From: Rhizobium mongolense subsp. loessense
GTDB lineage: Bacteria > Pseudomonadota > Alphaproteobacteria > Rhizobiales > Rhizobiaceae
NCBI RefSeq assembly: GCF_900099775.1
Contig: NZ_FMTM01000002.1
Coordinates: forward strand, 310,001 to 374,000
Direction of reading: 5' to 3'
Length of the DNA stretch: 64,000 bases
Below, one piece after another: positions 1-7,861 of this stretch. The translations under genes were made by a program, and so were the position numbers. The notes under the pieces were generated by a model, which did no database searches, was not told where the DNA came from, and saw nothing but the letters and a program-made list of their open reading frames with translations. Numbering within the stretch: the first letter of the stretch is position 1; every line of letters starts with the position of its first letter.

Positions 1-683
1 TTCGCTTCGGGCATGAAGACGGCGCCGAGGTTCGGATTGGCCTGGATAAGACTCGAAAGCCCCTGATAGGCCTTGGTCGGGTCCTGGTTTGAAGCAGCGC
101 GGCCGACGAGCTTCATGTCCGGCCACTTCTCTTCCATACGGGCTATGAAGGCGGCGATCCGCTTGTCGTGGTTGTCCTGGCCCGGATTTTCGAGAACCGC
201 ATATTCACCCTTGCCGCCCATCTTCTTGGCGATCGCATCGGCGGCATAGGTGCCCTCGCGGGTGTTGTCCGAGGTGATGAAGGAGACGCGCTTGGAAAGT
301 GGCGAGTCGGCCGCAAACGTGACGACCGCCGTACCTTGGTCAATCGCGCGGTTGATTGGCTCGATGAAGGGATCTGAGTTCATCGGATGAACGAGAATGC
401 CGGCCGGGTTCTGTGCCAACGCCTGGTCGAAGGTGGCGATCTGTTTGTTGACGTCATATTCCGGCGTGCCGGTATATTCCGTCTCACAGCCGAGCTGCTG
501 GCCCGCCTGCTTGAACATCTCATAGACAGGGAACCAGTATTCCACGCCCGACACCATGACGTTCATGACGTATTTTTCGCCCGGCTTGCACCGGAACGGG
601 TTCTCCGTTTCGGCGGCCGCGGAACCGGCAAAGAGCGTCGACGCAAGGACCGCCATCGCGGTCGTGCTGAAAAAAGTGCGCAA
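1..683 (-). CDS. Sugar ABC transporter periplasmic binding protein (3' end off the window)
   Basis: The visible 227 codons encode a type I periplasmic binding protein of the ribose/xylose-binding class. A signal peptide occupies about residues 1-24 and ends in AAAE. It is followed by MVSGVEYWFPVYEMFKQAG, then QNPAGILVHPMNSDPFIEPI and ITSDNTREGTYAADAI, all typical of LacI/RbsB-fold binding proteins. The start chosen is TTG at 683 because a strong GAGGAGGA ribosome site lies 5 bases upstream and the signal peptide begins there. An operator-like palindrome lies 130-170 bp upstream. The ATPase and permease genes presumably lie beyond the left edge. The substrate cannot be told from sequence. Confidence 0.88.
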   Translation of the reverse strand, partial: MRTFFSTTAMAVLASTLFAGSAAAETENPFRCKPGEKYVMNVMVSGVEYWFPVYEMFKQAGQQLGCETEYTGTPEYDVNKQIATFDQALAQNPAGILVHPMNSDPFIEPINRAIDQGTAVVTFAADSPLSKRVSFITSDNTREGTYAADAIAKKMGGKGEYAVLENPGQDNHDKRIAAFIARMEEKWPDMKLVGRAASNQDPTKAYQGLSSLIQANPNLGAVFMPEA

Positions 684-811
684 GTGTCCTCCTCGGGGCC
701 AAAGCCCCTCCCAAAAAAGCCCGAAGGGCGCCAGACCGGCGCCGGTGATCGCAGTGATGACCGGATTTCCTCCTCGAAGTTCCGGTAGGAGTAGCTAAAC
801 GCAATGCATCA

Positions 812-855
812 CGTCTGTCAATATAATTCATCGCGTGAATTATAATTCACAGACG
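812..855. promoter_or_regulatory. Long palindromic operator upstream of the sugar-binding gene
   Basis: TATAATTCA (822-830) and TGAATTATA (836-844) are perfect 9-bp arms around a 5-bp spacer. An outer pair CGTCTGT (812-818) and ACAGACG (849-855) is almost symmetric about the same centre. The site is 130-170 bp upstream of the minus-strand sugar-binding gene, a natural place for a LacI, GntR or DeoR repressor. The cognate regulator is not in the window. Confidence 0.6.
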
Positions 856-894
856 CTATCATCGCTACTTGGTGCTTAAGCAGAGCCCAGATAC

Positions 895-930
895 GAAAAA
901 AGCCTGCCGCGGGAGGAGGTGCGGCAGGCT
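895..930 (-). terminator. Intrinsic terminator of the small RNA
   Basis: AGCCTGCCGC (901-910) pairs with GCGGCAGGCT (921-930) around a 10-base loop. On the minus strand the stem is followed by TTTTTT (900-895), so it ends the small RNA. Confidence 0.85.
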
Positions 931-1050
931 TTCAGGAAAACCGAACAGCGACTGGGAGGAGGAGAGCCGCCGTTCCTACAGACGTCCCTTGGGAGGAGGA
1001 GTGGGTCGCCTGAAACACGAAGCTCTGCGGGAGGAATGCAATTGCTTCGT
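895..1050 (-). ncRNA. Alpha-r14-like (NfeR1-type) small RNA with anti-Shine-Dalgarno loops
   Basis: Read on the minus strand, CCTCCTCCC appears three times (999-991, 962-954, 919-911), each time in the loop of a hairpin. The middle stem is 11 bp with two G-U pairs. The first is 10 bp with one mismatch. The last is the 10-bp GC-rich stem of an intrinsic terminator followed by six Ts. A fourth hairpin (1017-1050) exposes CCTCCC. Stem-loops displaying CCUCCUCCC are the hallmark of the rhizobial alpha-r14 family of trans-acting riboregulators, which pair with ribosome sites of target mRNAs. The 3' end is clear. The 5' end is not: three hairpins give about 120 nt, four about 155 nt. No open reading frame here looks genuine. 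Confidence 0.75.
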
Positions 1051-1183
1051 TAAGAGAGATCATACGCGATCGCTGGGCGGTTGATAGGCTTTATGTTGCA
1101 CTGCAGCTATGCAAGAAACACAAAGCCACCAGGCTCGCGATCGGCAAAAGCCCTGGGAGAACATGGAAACATGAAAATTGACG

Positions 1184-1208
1184 CGAAAACGCCCGCATGA
1201 GCGGGCGT
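1184..1208 (-). terminator. Intrinsic terminator after the DUF1127 gene
   Basis: ACGCCCGC (1189-1196) and GCGGGCGT (1201-1208) form an 8-bp stem with a 4-base loop. On the minus strand it is followed by TTTTCGC. It lies 31 bp past the stop of the small minus-strand gene. Confidence 0.7.
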
Positions 1209-1239
1209 CGGCAGCGTCGGCGAGCTTGGAGCAGCGCTA

Positions 1240-1386
1240 TTAGCGAGCGATAGATGCCCGGGCGATGCTACGAATATCGGCGCGGGCGATGCCGAGATCC
1301 TGCAATTCACGGCTGGACATCCGGCCAAGTTCGGAAACGGTCTGACGGTACTTGCGCCAGTTATTGAAAGAGCGTGCCACGTTCAT
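1240..1386 (-). CDS. DUF1127 small protein, 48 aa
   Basis: The product begins MNVARSFNNWRKYRQTVSEL and continues with LGRMSSRELQDLGIARADI. The core L-x(3)-ELxDLGIxRxDI is the DUF1127 (YjiS-like) signature. Such proteins are arginine-rich, are found in many copies in Rhizobiales, and in related bacteria affect phosphate and carbon metabolism and RNA turnover; that role is family knowledge and not visible here. The ATG at 1386 is preceded by AGGAAAGGGGA. The gene has its own terminator and appears monocistronic. Confidence 0.85.
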   Translation of the reverse strand: MNVARSFNNWRKYRQTVSELGRMSSRELQDLGIARADIRSIARASIAR

Positions 1387-1738
1387 GATAATCCCCTTTC
1401 CTGAGGGCTTATGACGTCAGCAACCTGCTTGGCTCCGGCGTCGTTTCGATGATTGGAATATAGGTGTTTCAATCGTTTTAAAACAGCGACAATCCGTCAC
1501 CGCAGCTATGCGTCTGGCGCATATGACCCGGGGTTCTTGCGACGATCCCCATTGGCTCGCTCTTTAGGCAGAGGCCTGAATGGCATCTAGCCGCCGATCT
1601 TAAAAGCCGCATCCTGCAAATGCGCCTCATTTGGACGCGATTGTCCGGACCACCTCAGGAGTATCCGCATCAGACGGTAAAATATTGAGGAACCGACACC
1701 CCTCCCCGCCAGTTCTCCTTTCACGAAAGGAAAACTCA
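1387..1738. other. Intergenic region between two small genes
   Basis: This 352-bp stretch must hold the promoters of the DUF1127 gene (leftward) and of the membrane-anchor gene (rightward). I see no further gene, repeat or convincing palindrome. Confidence 0.5.
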
Positions 1739-1981
1739 ATGGCAAATGAACTCGAAGCCGGCTTCACCGGATCGCCAGTTGAAAAACCTGAGGGCATCCG
1801 GAAAGTCGCATCTGACACCGCCTCCGCAATCAAGCGCGAGGCCAACGCTGTCGCAGTCGGCGTGACAGACCATCCGCAGGCCGCAAGCTCACTCATCCTC
1901 GGGATCGGAGCGGCAGCCTTCGGCATTGGCTACCTGCTGGGCAGGTCGTCCGTCTCCACCAGAAATCGGCATTGGAGGTAA
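1739..1981 (+). CDS. Small membrane-anchored protein, ElaB/YqjD-like, 80 aa
   Basis: The product has a polar, Lys/Glu/Ala-rich N-terminal two thirds and one hydrophobic C-terminal segment (about residues 49-71) ending GIGYLLGRSS. The glycine-rich tail segment closing in LLGR is the arrangement of the ElaB/YgaM/YqjD family, ribosome-associated tail-anchored proteins made in stationary phase. The start at 1739 follows AAAGGAAAACTC; an upstream in-frame start is less likely because it lacks a ribosome site. A DUF2934 gene follows after 4 bp, so the two are probably co-transcribed. Confidence 0.7.
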   Translation: MANELEAGFTGSPVEKPEGIRKVASDTASAIKREANAVAVGVTDHPQAASSLILGIGAAAFGIGYLLGRSSVSTRNRHWR

Positions 1982-1985
1982 TGAC

Positions 1986-2294
1986 ATGGCAGGAGAGGAA
2001 AATCACGCTCGATATGGAGGACGGCATGGCTCCATTCACGAAGACGAAGTGCGGAGACGAGCGCATGCCATTTGGGAGCGAGAAGGACGACCTGAGGGTC
2101 GTCAGGAAGATCACTGGATCCAGGCGAAGGGAGAGATCGAACGGGAGGCCGGTGAAATCGAAGGCGACGACCTTCCAAGCTTGGACGCCCTGAGAGAAGC
2201 CGCACGCGAACATACCGACGCGTTCCTGGTTGCAACCGACCTTGAAGATGCCGATGAGCGCGAGGCCGCGCCCGGCACCCGTGAGCAACCCTGA
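1986..2294 (+). CDS. DUF2934 family protein, 102 aa
   Basis: A highly charged soluble protein. The segment VRRRAHAIWEREGRPEG followed by DHWIQA (about residues 21-46) matches the DUF2934 consensus R-x-RAyxIWExxGrPxGxxxxHWxxA. The rest is acidic and probably disordered. DUF2934 genes are common in rhizobia and are often found with stress-response genes; no biochemical function is known to me. The start at 1986 is 4 bp after the preceding stop and is served by GGAGGTAATGAC. The stop codon lies inside the first copy of an 18-bp tandem repeat. Confidence 0.75.
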   Translation: MAGEENHARYGGRHGSIHEDEVRRRAHAIWEREGRPEGRQEDHWIQAKGEIEREAGEIEGDDLPSLDALREAAREHTDAFLVATDLEDADEREAAPGTREQP

Positions 2295-2325
2295 TCGTCG
2301 CAAAAGGCCTGATCGTCGCAAAAGG
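2290..2325 (+). repeat. Perfect 18-bp tandem duplication
   Basis: CCTGATCGTCGCAAAAGG occurs at 2290-2307 and again, without a gap, at 2308-2325. The first copy holds the stop of the DUF2934 gene. The second provides the AAAAGGA ribosome site for the lipoprotein gene that follows. Confidence 0.9.
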
Positions 2326-2334
2326 AAAGTGAAG

Positions 2335-2427
2335 ATGACAAAGACCGTGACAACAATTGCGGCCGCATGCGGCATCATGCTTTCACTCTCCGCCTGCGGC
2401 AACACGATCGGCGGCATGGGTTCGTGA
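2335..2427 (+). CDS. Entericidin-like small lipoprotein, 30 aa
   Basis: The product starts MTKTVTTIAAACGIMLSLSAC and ends GNTIGGMGS. A short positive start, a hydrophobic stretch and the lipobox LSAC-G predict processing by signal peptidase II and lipid attachment at Cys21. Length and the tail with GNTIxGxG match entericidin A/B family peptides, whose role in stress or plasmid-like antidote functions is only inferred here. The start at 2335 is chosen because AAAAGGAAAGTGAAG precedes it and the signal peptide begins there. It closes a three-gene stress-type operon. Confidence 0.75.
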   Translation: MTKTVTTIAAACGIMLSLSACGNTIGGMGS

Positions 2428-2647
2428 CACCGAACTTACTTGTTGCGGGCAACATCCAATGCGATCCTTAGCTCCGGTCCGTGTTCAGTTCGGCAGCCTT
2501 CGGTCCATTCCGGCGCAAAGCCGATGTCAGGCTCAGCGACACCAGCGGACAGGGCGCCGTCAGAACGCCCGTCCGTTAGACGGGGCCGATCCTGCCTTGT
2601 CAAAGCTCGTCCCCAGTGATTTCCCAAAGCAGCGAGTATGTCACTTT

Positions 2648-2670
2648 GCCTCGCCGCGATGCGGCGAGGC
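2648..2670 (-). terminator. Hairpin after the peroxidase gene
   Basis: GCCTCGCCGC (2648-2657) and GCGGCGAGGC (2661-2670) form a 10-bp GC stem with a 3-base loop, 17 bp beyond the peroxidase stop. The T run on the minus strand is poor (AAAGTGA), so termination is likely but not certain. Confidence 0.5.
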
Positions 2671-2686
2671 CAAAGTTCCAAGAGCC

Positions 2687-4468
2687 CTACTGCATGACCG
2701 CGGCGAACCGCATCCACCTGGCGATCGAGTCGATCGGTGCGTTGTCCGGCATCTTGAGAGGGCTCTGATCGGGCGTGAACCCGCGCGAAAGGGCCGAGTC
2801 TGGATCGGCAAGCAGGACGCCCACGAATGTCAATGCCACGAGACAGCTCCCAACTTCGCCCAATCGGTTTCCACCTGCAGCCTCGGCTTCGGCAAGAATG
2901 TAGAACCACAGCGGTGTGCGCTCGTGGAAGCGGGACGCGGTGCTGGCGAGAAAGTTCTGCAAATTAGGCTTCGTGGCAAACAGGGCTGAGACATCTTGGA
3001 TCGGCGAGGACTCCACTGCGCCGATTTGTTTGAGATGCTTGTGTAGCGCCTGGCCCGTCGGAAGCCTGAGATTGTAGCCTCGACGAAGGTTCCTCCTTGC
3101 CAGGTTCTTGAACAACGCCTTGAGCTGCTGATCGCCCTGGTCTTCGCCTTCCTTGAACATCGTATGCAATGGCGGAGCGAGTTCCGTGTCGATCTTTCTG
3201 GCAAGACGGGCCGGCTCGCCGTCGCTCCCGTCGTGGGGATCGACCCCTGTAAAGCGCGCCCAGTCGATAATCCAGTTCTTGGGCAGCTTCTTCTCGTCAT
3301 CCAGCCTGCCGCCGCCGCCGGTGAATTCGAAAAGCAACCGCAAGGTGGCGCGCGGTAGGAAACCGGTGCCCGGTCGCCCAAAGTTCTTGTTGTAATCATA
3401 GAAGGCTCTGACCATGGAATGACCGAACCGATAAGCCGCCGCGGAGAATTCTAACGGCAAAGCATTTCCAAGTCGGGTATTCTGCCTTCGGGCATCGAAC
3501 TCGGCTCTGAACTTGAAGAAATGAGATGCCCGATCGTTGACGACGCGGTCCACCACAACCGGGTCGCACACGCCCTTGAGATATCCATCAACGATCAGCC
3601 ACTGATAATGGAGTCTGGTTAGAGCCTGGGCTGAGCTGAAATCGGCGATCCAGCCTGTGTCGTGCGACGCAAGGTAGTCGATGGCCTTGTTGTGGAACCG
3701 AAGAAAGCTCAGATGGAACTGCGCAATGACGAGATTTTCGTCGTTGCGATTGTCCCCGATTATCGCGCGCTGAGGCAACGTATCAGAGAATTTCTGAAAC
3801 GCCTCAGGCGTCATCGCCGCCTGAGCCAGACGTAAAGCCGCTTCCCGGACGGACGACTGGACCTGGCCATACCGCGGCAGATCTCGATGTTGGTCGAGGT
3901 TGTCAGGCAAAGGCCCCGGTTCGATCGCTGTTCCGACACGCATTTTGTCTTTCAGCGTGGGGTGGCGAAGACCAGAAATCACTTTGACAACGTCTGCATC
4001 TATACCGTCACCGACGGCAGATCCGCCGTAGACACTATCAAGATCGAAGCGGGGCGAACGGGCGTTCCTGAACTGGCTCTCCACTGTCGACGAGGCGACA
4101 GGCGGATGTGCGTTGACCATGCTCGAAATCGCCCCTTCGCGATCAGTTCGGGCTGTCAGCTCATGATCCAGGAATTGCCCCCAATATGTGAAAACCGGCG
4201 GGAGCGCAGAGTCTTCTGTCGGATCCTCACTCGTCGGCGTAGCGACAGTGTCGATCACCATTGCGCCGAGTTCATCGAGCTCCCCAACCGTCTCCGCCGT
4301 GTTGGGCAAGTAGTTCTCAGGCGCATCCAGTGGCGGTACGAAATAGCCGAAGTCAGCCTCTTCGTCGACCGCAACGTCACCTGTCGCTGGCGGCCCGGCG
4401 CGAAGGCTTGAGATCGAAACGGTGCGCTTTTGCTCGGTACCCCCGTGTGATTGAAAAACGATTGCCAT
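2687..4468 (-). CDS. Animal-type haem peroxidase, 593 aa
   Basis: The protein matches the animal haem peroxidase (An_peroxidase, peroxicin) fold. YWGQFLDHEL near residues 95-104 carries the distal His, in the motif Q-x-x-DH-x. SPRFDLDSVYG follows at about 138, GDNRNDENLVIAQFHLSFLRFHN at about 238-260, and AYRFGHSMVR at about 346-354 supplies the proximal haem His. No signal peptide is evident. The ATG at 4468 is used because GGAGGG lies 8 bases upstream. Bacterial members oxidise small substrates or halides with H2O2; the substrate here is unknown. It is transcribed alone. Confidence 0.88.
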   Translation of the reverse strand: MAIVFQSHGGTEQKRTVSISSLRAGPPATGDVAVDEEADFGYFVPPLDAPENYLPNTAETVGELDELGAMVIDTVATPTSEDPTEDSALPPVFTYWGQFLDHELTARTDREGAISSMVNAHPPVASSTVESQFRNARSPRFDLDSVYGGSAVGDGIDADVVKVISGLRHPTLKDKMRVGTAIEPGPLPDNLDQHRDLPRYGQVQSSVREAALRLAQAAMTPEAFQKFSDTLPQRAIIGDNRNDENLVIAQFHLSFLRFHNKAIDYLASHDTGWIADFSSAQALTRLHYQWLIVDGYLKGVCDPVVVDRVVNDRASHFFKFRAEFDARRQNTRLGNALPLEFSAAAYRFGHSMVRAFYDYNKNFGRPGTGFLPRATLRLLFEFTGGGGRLDDEKKLPKNWIIDWARFTGVDPHDGSDGEPARLARKIDTELAPPLHTMFKEGEDQGDQQLKALFKNLARRNLRRGYNLRLPTGQALHKHLKQIGAVESSPIQDVSALFATKPNLQNFLASTASRFHERTPLWFYILAEAEAAGGNRLGEVGSCLVALTFVGVLLADPDSALSRGFTPDQSPLKMPDNAPIDSIARWMRFAAVMQ

Positions 4469-4877
4469 TGGCAACACCCTCCGTTTTCCAGCCCGCGGGA
4501 TAATTCGTACAGCTATAAGGCGAAGTCAATTAATCATATAGGGCTATTTTTCGCCTTAAAGTTGGTAAATACAGCGTAAAATCGACCCCCGTGGTGTTTG
4601 GATTCGGAGCATTGTCATTGCGTCCGCAATCGCCCTGAGTGCCATACCAAGCCCCAGGACACTCGGTCGACGGCAGCGCCTCAGTTCCTTACCTTGGCGT
4701 CGATCGCCAGAAACAACGCCGCCCACTTCTGAGGCGGCGGGCAGGCATCGTTTGCCGCCAGCGAGCACTCGTCAAAATGCGGAAAACGGCCAAGATCCGC
4801 GACTGAGCAAGGTGGCGCTCGTTTCATCACCGCTCGTCGCACGGCTTTCTTCGACGTACCGACTGATGCCACAGGCT
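4469..4877. other. Intergenic region, at most one tiny doubtful ORF
   Basis: The right part of this 409-bp region contains a possible 48-codon minus-strand frame (4681-4827) starting MKRAPPCSVADLG, with a weak ribosome site and no family match that I recognise. The first 100 bp are AT-rich and should hold the peroxidase promoter. Confidence 0.4.
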
Positions 4878-5876
4878 TCACTTCGGAGCGGCCGGACCTT
4901 GATTGACAAAGGCCACCACGACTCCTGGCTTGACCATTCCGGCCAGCTCTTCGGCGTCCCAGTTCGTCAGACGCACGCAACCGTGCGATCCAACCTTGTC
5001 GATTAGTTTTGGTTCAGGCGTCCCATGTATTCCATAAGTCGGTTCAGTCAGGTCGATCCAGACGCTCCCGACCGGACCGTTCGGCCCCTTTGGTATCGTC
5101 AAAACCTTGTTATTCTTCCCCTGCCTGAAGTTGAGCCTTGGGTCGTACCTGTACGCCGGCATCCTCGCGACGCCTTTGACCTTGTGCTTGCCCGACGGGG
5201 CCGGATTGTCTTCGCTTCCGATCGTCGCGGGATAGACTGCAAGCAGCGATCCGTCTTCGGCATAGGCCAGGATCTGCCCTGTCTTCTTGTTGGCCTCGAT
5301 CCTCTCGACCTTTCCTTCTTTCGGAGGGCCGGGCGTCACGACCCAAACCGTGTCTCCAGGAGCGAACCGCGAAGAGGGATTGAGCGCTTGCAAAAGGTCG
5401 ACGTCCATGTGAAACCGCTCGGAAAGCTTCTCGGCAACGCTGGTGTATCCCATGCTCTGCATCTTCGCCTTCTCGTCGTAATCTTCAGGGATCTTGTCGA
5501 CGAGGCCCGTGGCGTCCTCTGCCGAGATGACATAGCTCTCAACGATGGGCAAATTGCCTTCCAAGCGGGCGACCACCTCCGGATCCGGCTTACCATCGGC
5601 AACAAGGCTCATCATCATCTCGAACCCGGCCACGGCTTTGCGGACATTCTCGCCGTAGAAGCCGTCGATCACACCTGGAGACGAGCCCGCTCGGTCGAGC
5701 AGGACCTGAAGACGCACGACCGCTGGATCTGGATCGGTAGGCGCCTTAGTCGGCATTTCTGCAACGATGGAAGCAATCGAAGCGGCATTGACGGCTTCGC
5801 GCCGAAGTTCCTGCGCGCCAACACCACCAACGGTGAAGACCAGAGCGAGCAGCGACATGGGCAAGGCTGTTTTCAT
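4878..5876 (-). CDS. L,D-transpeptidase (YkuD domain), 332 aa, exported
   Basis: A signal peptide covers about residues 1-21 (MKTALPMSLLALVFTVGG, ending GAQ). A peptidoglycan-binding-like segment with VVRLQVLLDRAGSSPGVIDG and YGENVRKAVAGFE lies at about 45-85. The catalytic domain at about 195-325 carries YGIHGTPEPKLIDKVGSHGCVRLTNWDA, with the HGT His and the SHGCVR cysteine nucleophile. Enzymes of this type form 3-3 crosslinks in peptidoglycan or attach proteins to it. The start at 5876 is chosen for the signal peptide; the open frame runs upstream into a DUF983 relic. A second, Tat-type L,D-transpeptidase lies at 59437. Confidence 0.88.
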   Translation of the reverse strand: MKTALPMSLLALVFTVGGVGAQELRREAVNAASIASIVAEMPTKAPTDPDPAVVRLQVLLDRAGSSPGVIDGFYGENVRKAVAGFEMMMSLVADGKPDPEVVARLEGNLPIVESYVISAEDATGLVDKIPEDYDEKAKMQSMGYTSVAEKLSERFHMDVDLLQALNPSSRFAPGDTVWVVTPGPPKEGKVERIEANKKTGQILAYAEDGSLLAVYPATIGSEDNPAPSGKHKVKGVARMPAYRYDPRLNFRQGKNNKVLTIPKGPNGPVGSVWIDLTEPTYGIHGTPEPKLIDKVGSHGCVRLTNWDAEELAGMVKPGVVVAFVNQGPAAPK

Positions 5877-5929
5877 GGATAACAAATGGCCGGTACCGGC
5901 AACTTGTTCCACAACGCTGTGGGGCCTGG

Positions 5930-6074
5930 CGTCTTGATAATGCCAAGAAAGCAAACTTGCGGGTCGGCGAAGGAATAGCAGAGCCCGCACATCACATGGG
6001 GGAGCACGCTTTAGATAGCTCGCGAACAGGTGACCTTGCTGGCATCTGGGGCAGCTTCCCTTGAAGCCAGTCAA
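5930..6074 (-). pseudogene. Frameshifted relic of a DUF983 gene
   Basis: On the minus strand TGFKGSCPRCQQGHLFASYLK is followed, after a one-base frame change near 5993, by CGLCYSFADP. These two pieces align with GLKGRCPRCGQGHIFNGFLK and CGLDYGFADP of the intact DUF983 protein at 45797-46192. Both zinc-knuckle CxxC pairs are affected: the first is intact and the second is destroyed by the shift. The membrane half is missing. The remnant sits directly upstream of the L,D-transpeptidase. Confidence 0.75.
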
Positions 6075-6303
6075 TATGGATTGGACGTCGGCTGATGGTC
6101 ACCATCATGTTTCCATCGCGTCTCAACTCTGCATAAGCGCAGATGTTCCGCTATCGCCACTGCACATGCATGCGGTCCGGCACCGGCATCGACCGCACTA
6201 TTCGCATCTTGCGTCTCGATGGAGCCGACGCCGCGCCTAGTATGGGACGTTTGCGGCACGGGCGAAGTCGCCAGAACTTGAGTGAGCTTGGTCGCTGGTC
6301 AAT

Positions 6304-7464
6304 TTAATATGGGGCGTTTTGACGGAAGCGCAGGTTCTGTCTTGTGAGCTGATCGACGGATGTGCATCCCATAAGCTTCATATCGCGCGCGATTTCGCTC
6401 CGCATTAAATCCAGCGCGCGTTCGACACCCGCTTGCCCCGCGGCCGCGAGTGGGAATAGGTAGTATCGACCGAGACCGACAGCTTTGGCGCCCAATGACA
6501 ATGCTTTGAGCACATGGGTGCCACGCTGAACGCCGCCATCCATCATCACGTCGATCTTGTGGCCGACCGCGTCGACGATTTCGGCGAGTTGGTCGAATGC
6601 GCTGCGCGAGCCGTCCAGCTGGCGGCCGCCATGGTTGGAGATCACGATGCCGGTACATCCTATCTCCGCTGCTCGCTGAGCATCCTCAACCGACATGATG
6701 CCTTTCAAGCAGAACTGTCCGTCCCAATGCTGTACCATTTCGGCGACATCGGCCCATGACATCGCAGGATCCAGCATTTCGGTGAAATAGCGGCTGATCG
6801 ACATGGCGCCACCGCCCATGTCGACGTGGCCGTCGAGTTGCGGCAGACGAAAGCGTTCATGCATGAGATAGTTGATTGCCCAACCCGGCCTGACCGCGAA
6901 CTGGGTGAGGCCGGCAAGGTTCAGTTTGAACGGAATCGAAAAGCCTGTGCGCTTGTCGCGTTCGCGATTGCCGCCGGTGATACTGTCGACAGTCAGCATC
7001 ATCACGTTCACGCCGGCCTGCTTGGAGCGTGCCATCATTTCCCGGTTCAGGCCACGGTCCTTGTGGAAATAGAACTGATAGACTTGCGGCCCGTCGCTGA
7101 TCTGACGTGCTTCTTCTAAACTGATAGTTCCCAGCGACGACACCCCGAACATCGTGCCGTATTTGGCTGCTGCTGCAGCCACCGCCCTCTCGCCTTGATG
7201 ATGAAACAGCCGCTGCAGCGCCGTCGGCGAACAATAGACCGGCATTGCTAGTCTTTGGCCCATGATCGTCACCGACATGTCTACATCGCTCACACCGCGC
7301 AAGACGCTAGGCACCAGGTCGCAGTCACCGAAGCATGTCGTATTGCGACGATAGGTGACTTCGTCGTCAGCCGCACCGTCGATATAATTGAAGATCGGTC
7401 CAGGGAGGCGCCGCTTGGCCAATTGGCGGAAATCATGGAAATTGTGGCAGTTCTTCACATTCAT
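6304..7464 (-). CDS. FMN-dependent alpha-hydroxyacid dehydrogenase (LldD-like), 386 aa
   Basis: This is a TIM-barrel flavoenzyme of the L-lactate dehydrogenase/glycolate oxidase family. Visible family motifs are PGPIFNYIDGAADDEVT near residue 22, the FMN-contacting SSLGT, YQFYFHKDR, LTVDS, the catalytic base in ISNHGGRQLDG (about 278-288), and VMMDGGVQRGTHVLKAL with GLGRYYLFPLAAAG near the C terminus. It oxidises a 2-hydroxyacid to the 2-oxoacid and passes electrons to the respiratory chain or to oxygen. Lactate is the usual substrate, but neighbours do not confirm it. The start at 7464 matches the usual family length; an upstream extension has no homology. Confidence 0.88.
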   Translation of the reverse strand: MNVKNCHNFHDFRQLAKRRLPGPIFNYIDGAADDEVTYRRNTTCFGDCDLVPSVLRGVSDVDMSVTIMGQRLAMPVYCSPTALQRLFHHQGERAVAAAAAKYGTMFGVSSLGTISLEEARQISDGPQVYQFYFHKDRGLNREMMARSKQAGVNVMMLTVDSITGGNRERDKRTGFSIPFKLNLAGLTQFAVRPGWAINYLMHERFRLPQLDGHVDMGGGAMSISRYFTEMLDPAMSWADVAEMVQHWDGQFCLKGIMSVEDAQRAAEIGCTGIVISNHGGRQLDGSRSAFDQLAEIVDAVGHKIDVMMDGGVQRGTHVLKALSLGAKAVGLGRYYLFPLAAAGQAGVERALDLMRSEIARDMKLMGCTSVDQLTRQNLRFRQNAPY

Positions 7465-7826
7465 ATTCCAGCTCTGATATCTTGAATTACACTGAAGACC
7501 GAGCTCTGATTTTCGCCCATTCGATCGTCGTCGGATGTCTCGGTTCCATCCACCGCTAAGCCAAGGACGTTTCCATTGCCCTAGAGTTCGCCCTTGCGTC
7601 CCGATGCAGGGGTAGAGGGTGCAACGTTCGATGGCAAGTTCCCACAAAGCTCGGAAACGGGATATGTCGCGTTGTGACCTGGCGGCCTGGACAAGTCGTC
7701 CCTGTGGTTTGGATACCTACGGCGGGGGCCTCGGCAATTACTTTATCCAGCGACTGCGCGCGACAAGGTCATGTAACATTTCGGGTTCTGGGCTTACCGC
7801 CACCTTGCGGTGATCTTGCCGGACGA

Positions 7827-7861
7827 GAAAGGGCGCTCCACGACTTCATGTCGGAGCGCCC
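7827..7861 (-). terminator. Possible terminator hairpin
   Basis: GGGCGCTCC (7831-7839) and GGAGCGCCC (7853-7861) make a 9-bp stem with a 13-base loop. TTTC follows on the minus strand. It may end transcription from the 8277-13384 operon, though it is about 420 bp beyond the last stop. Confidence 0.45.
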
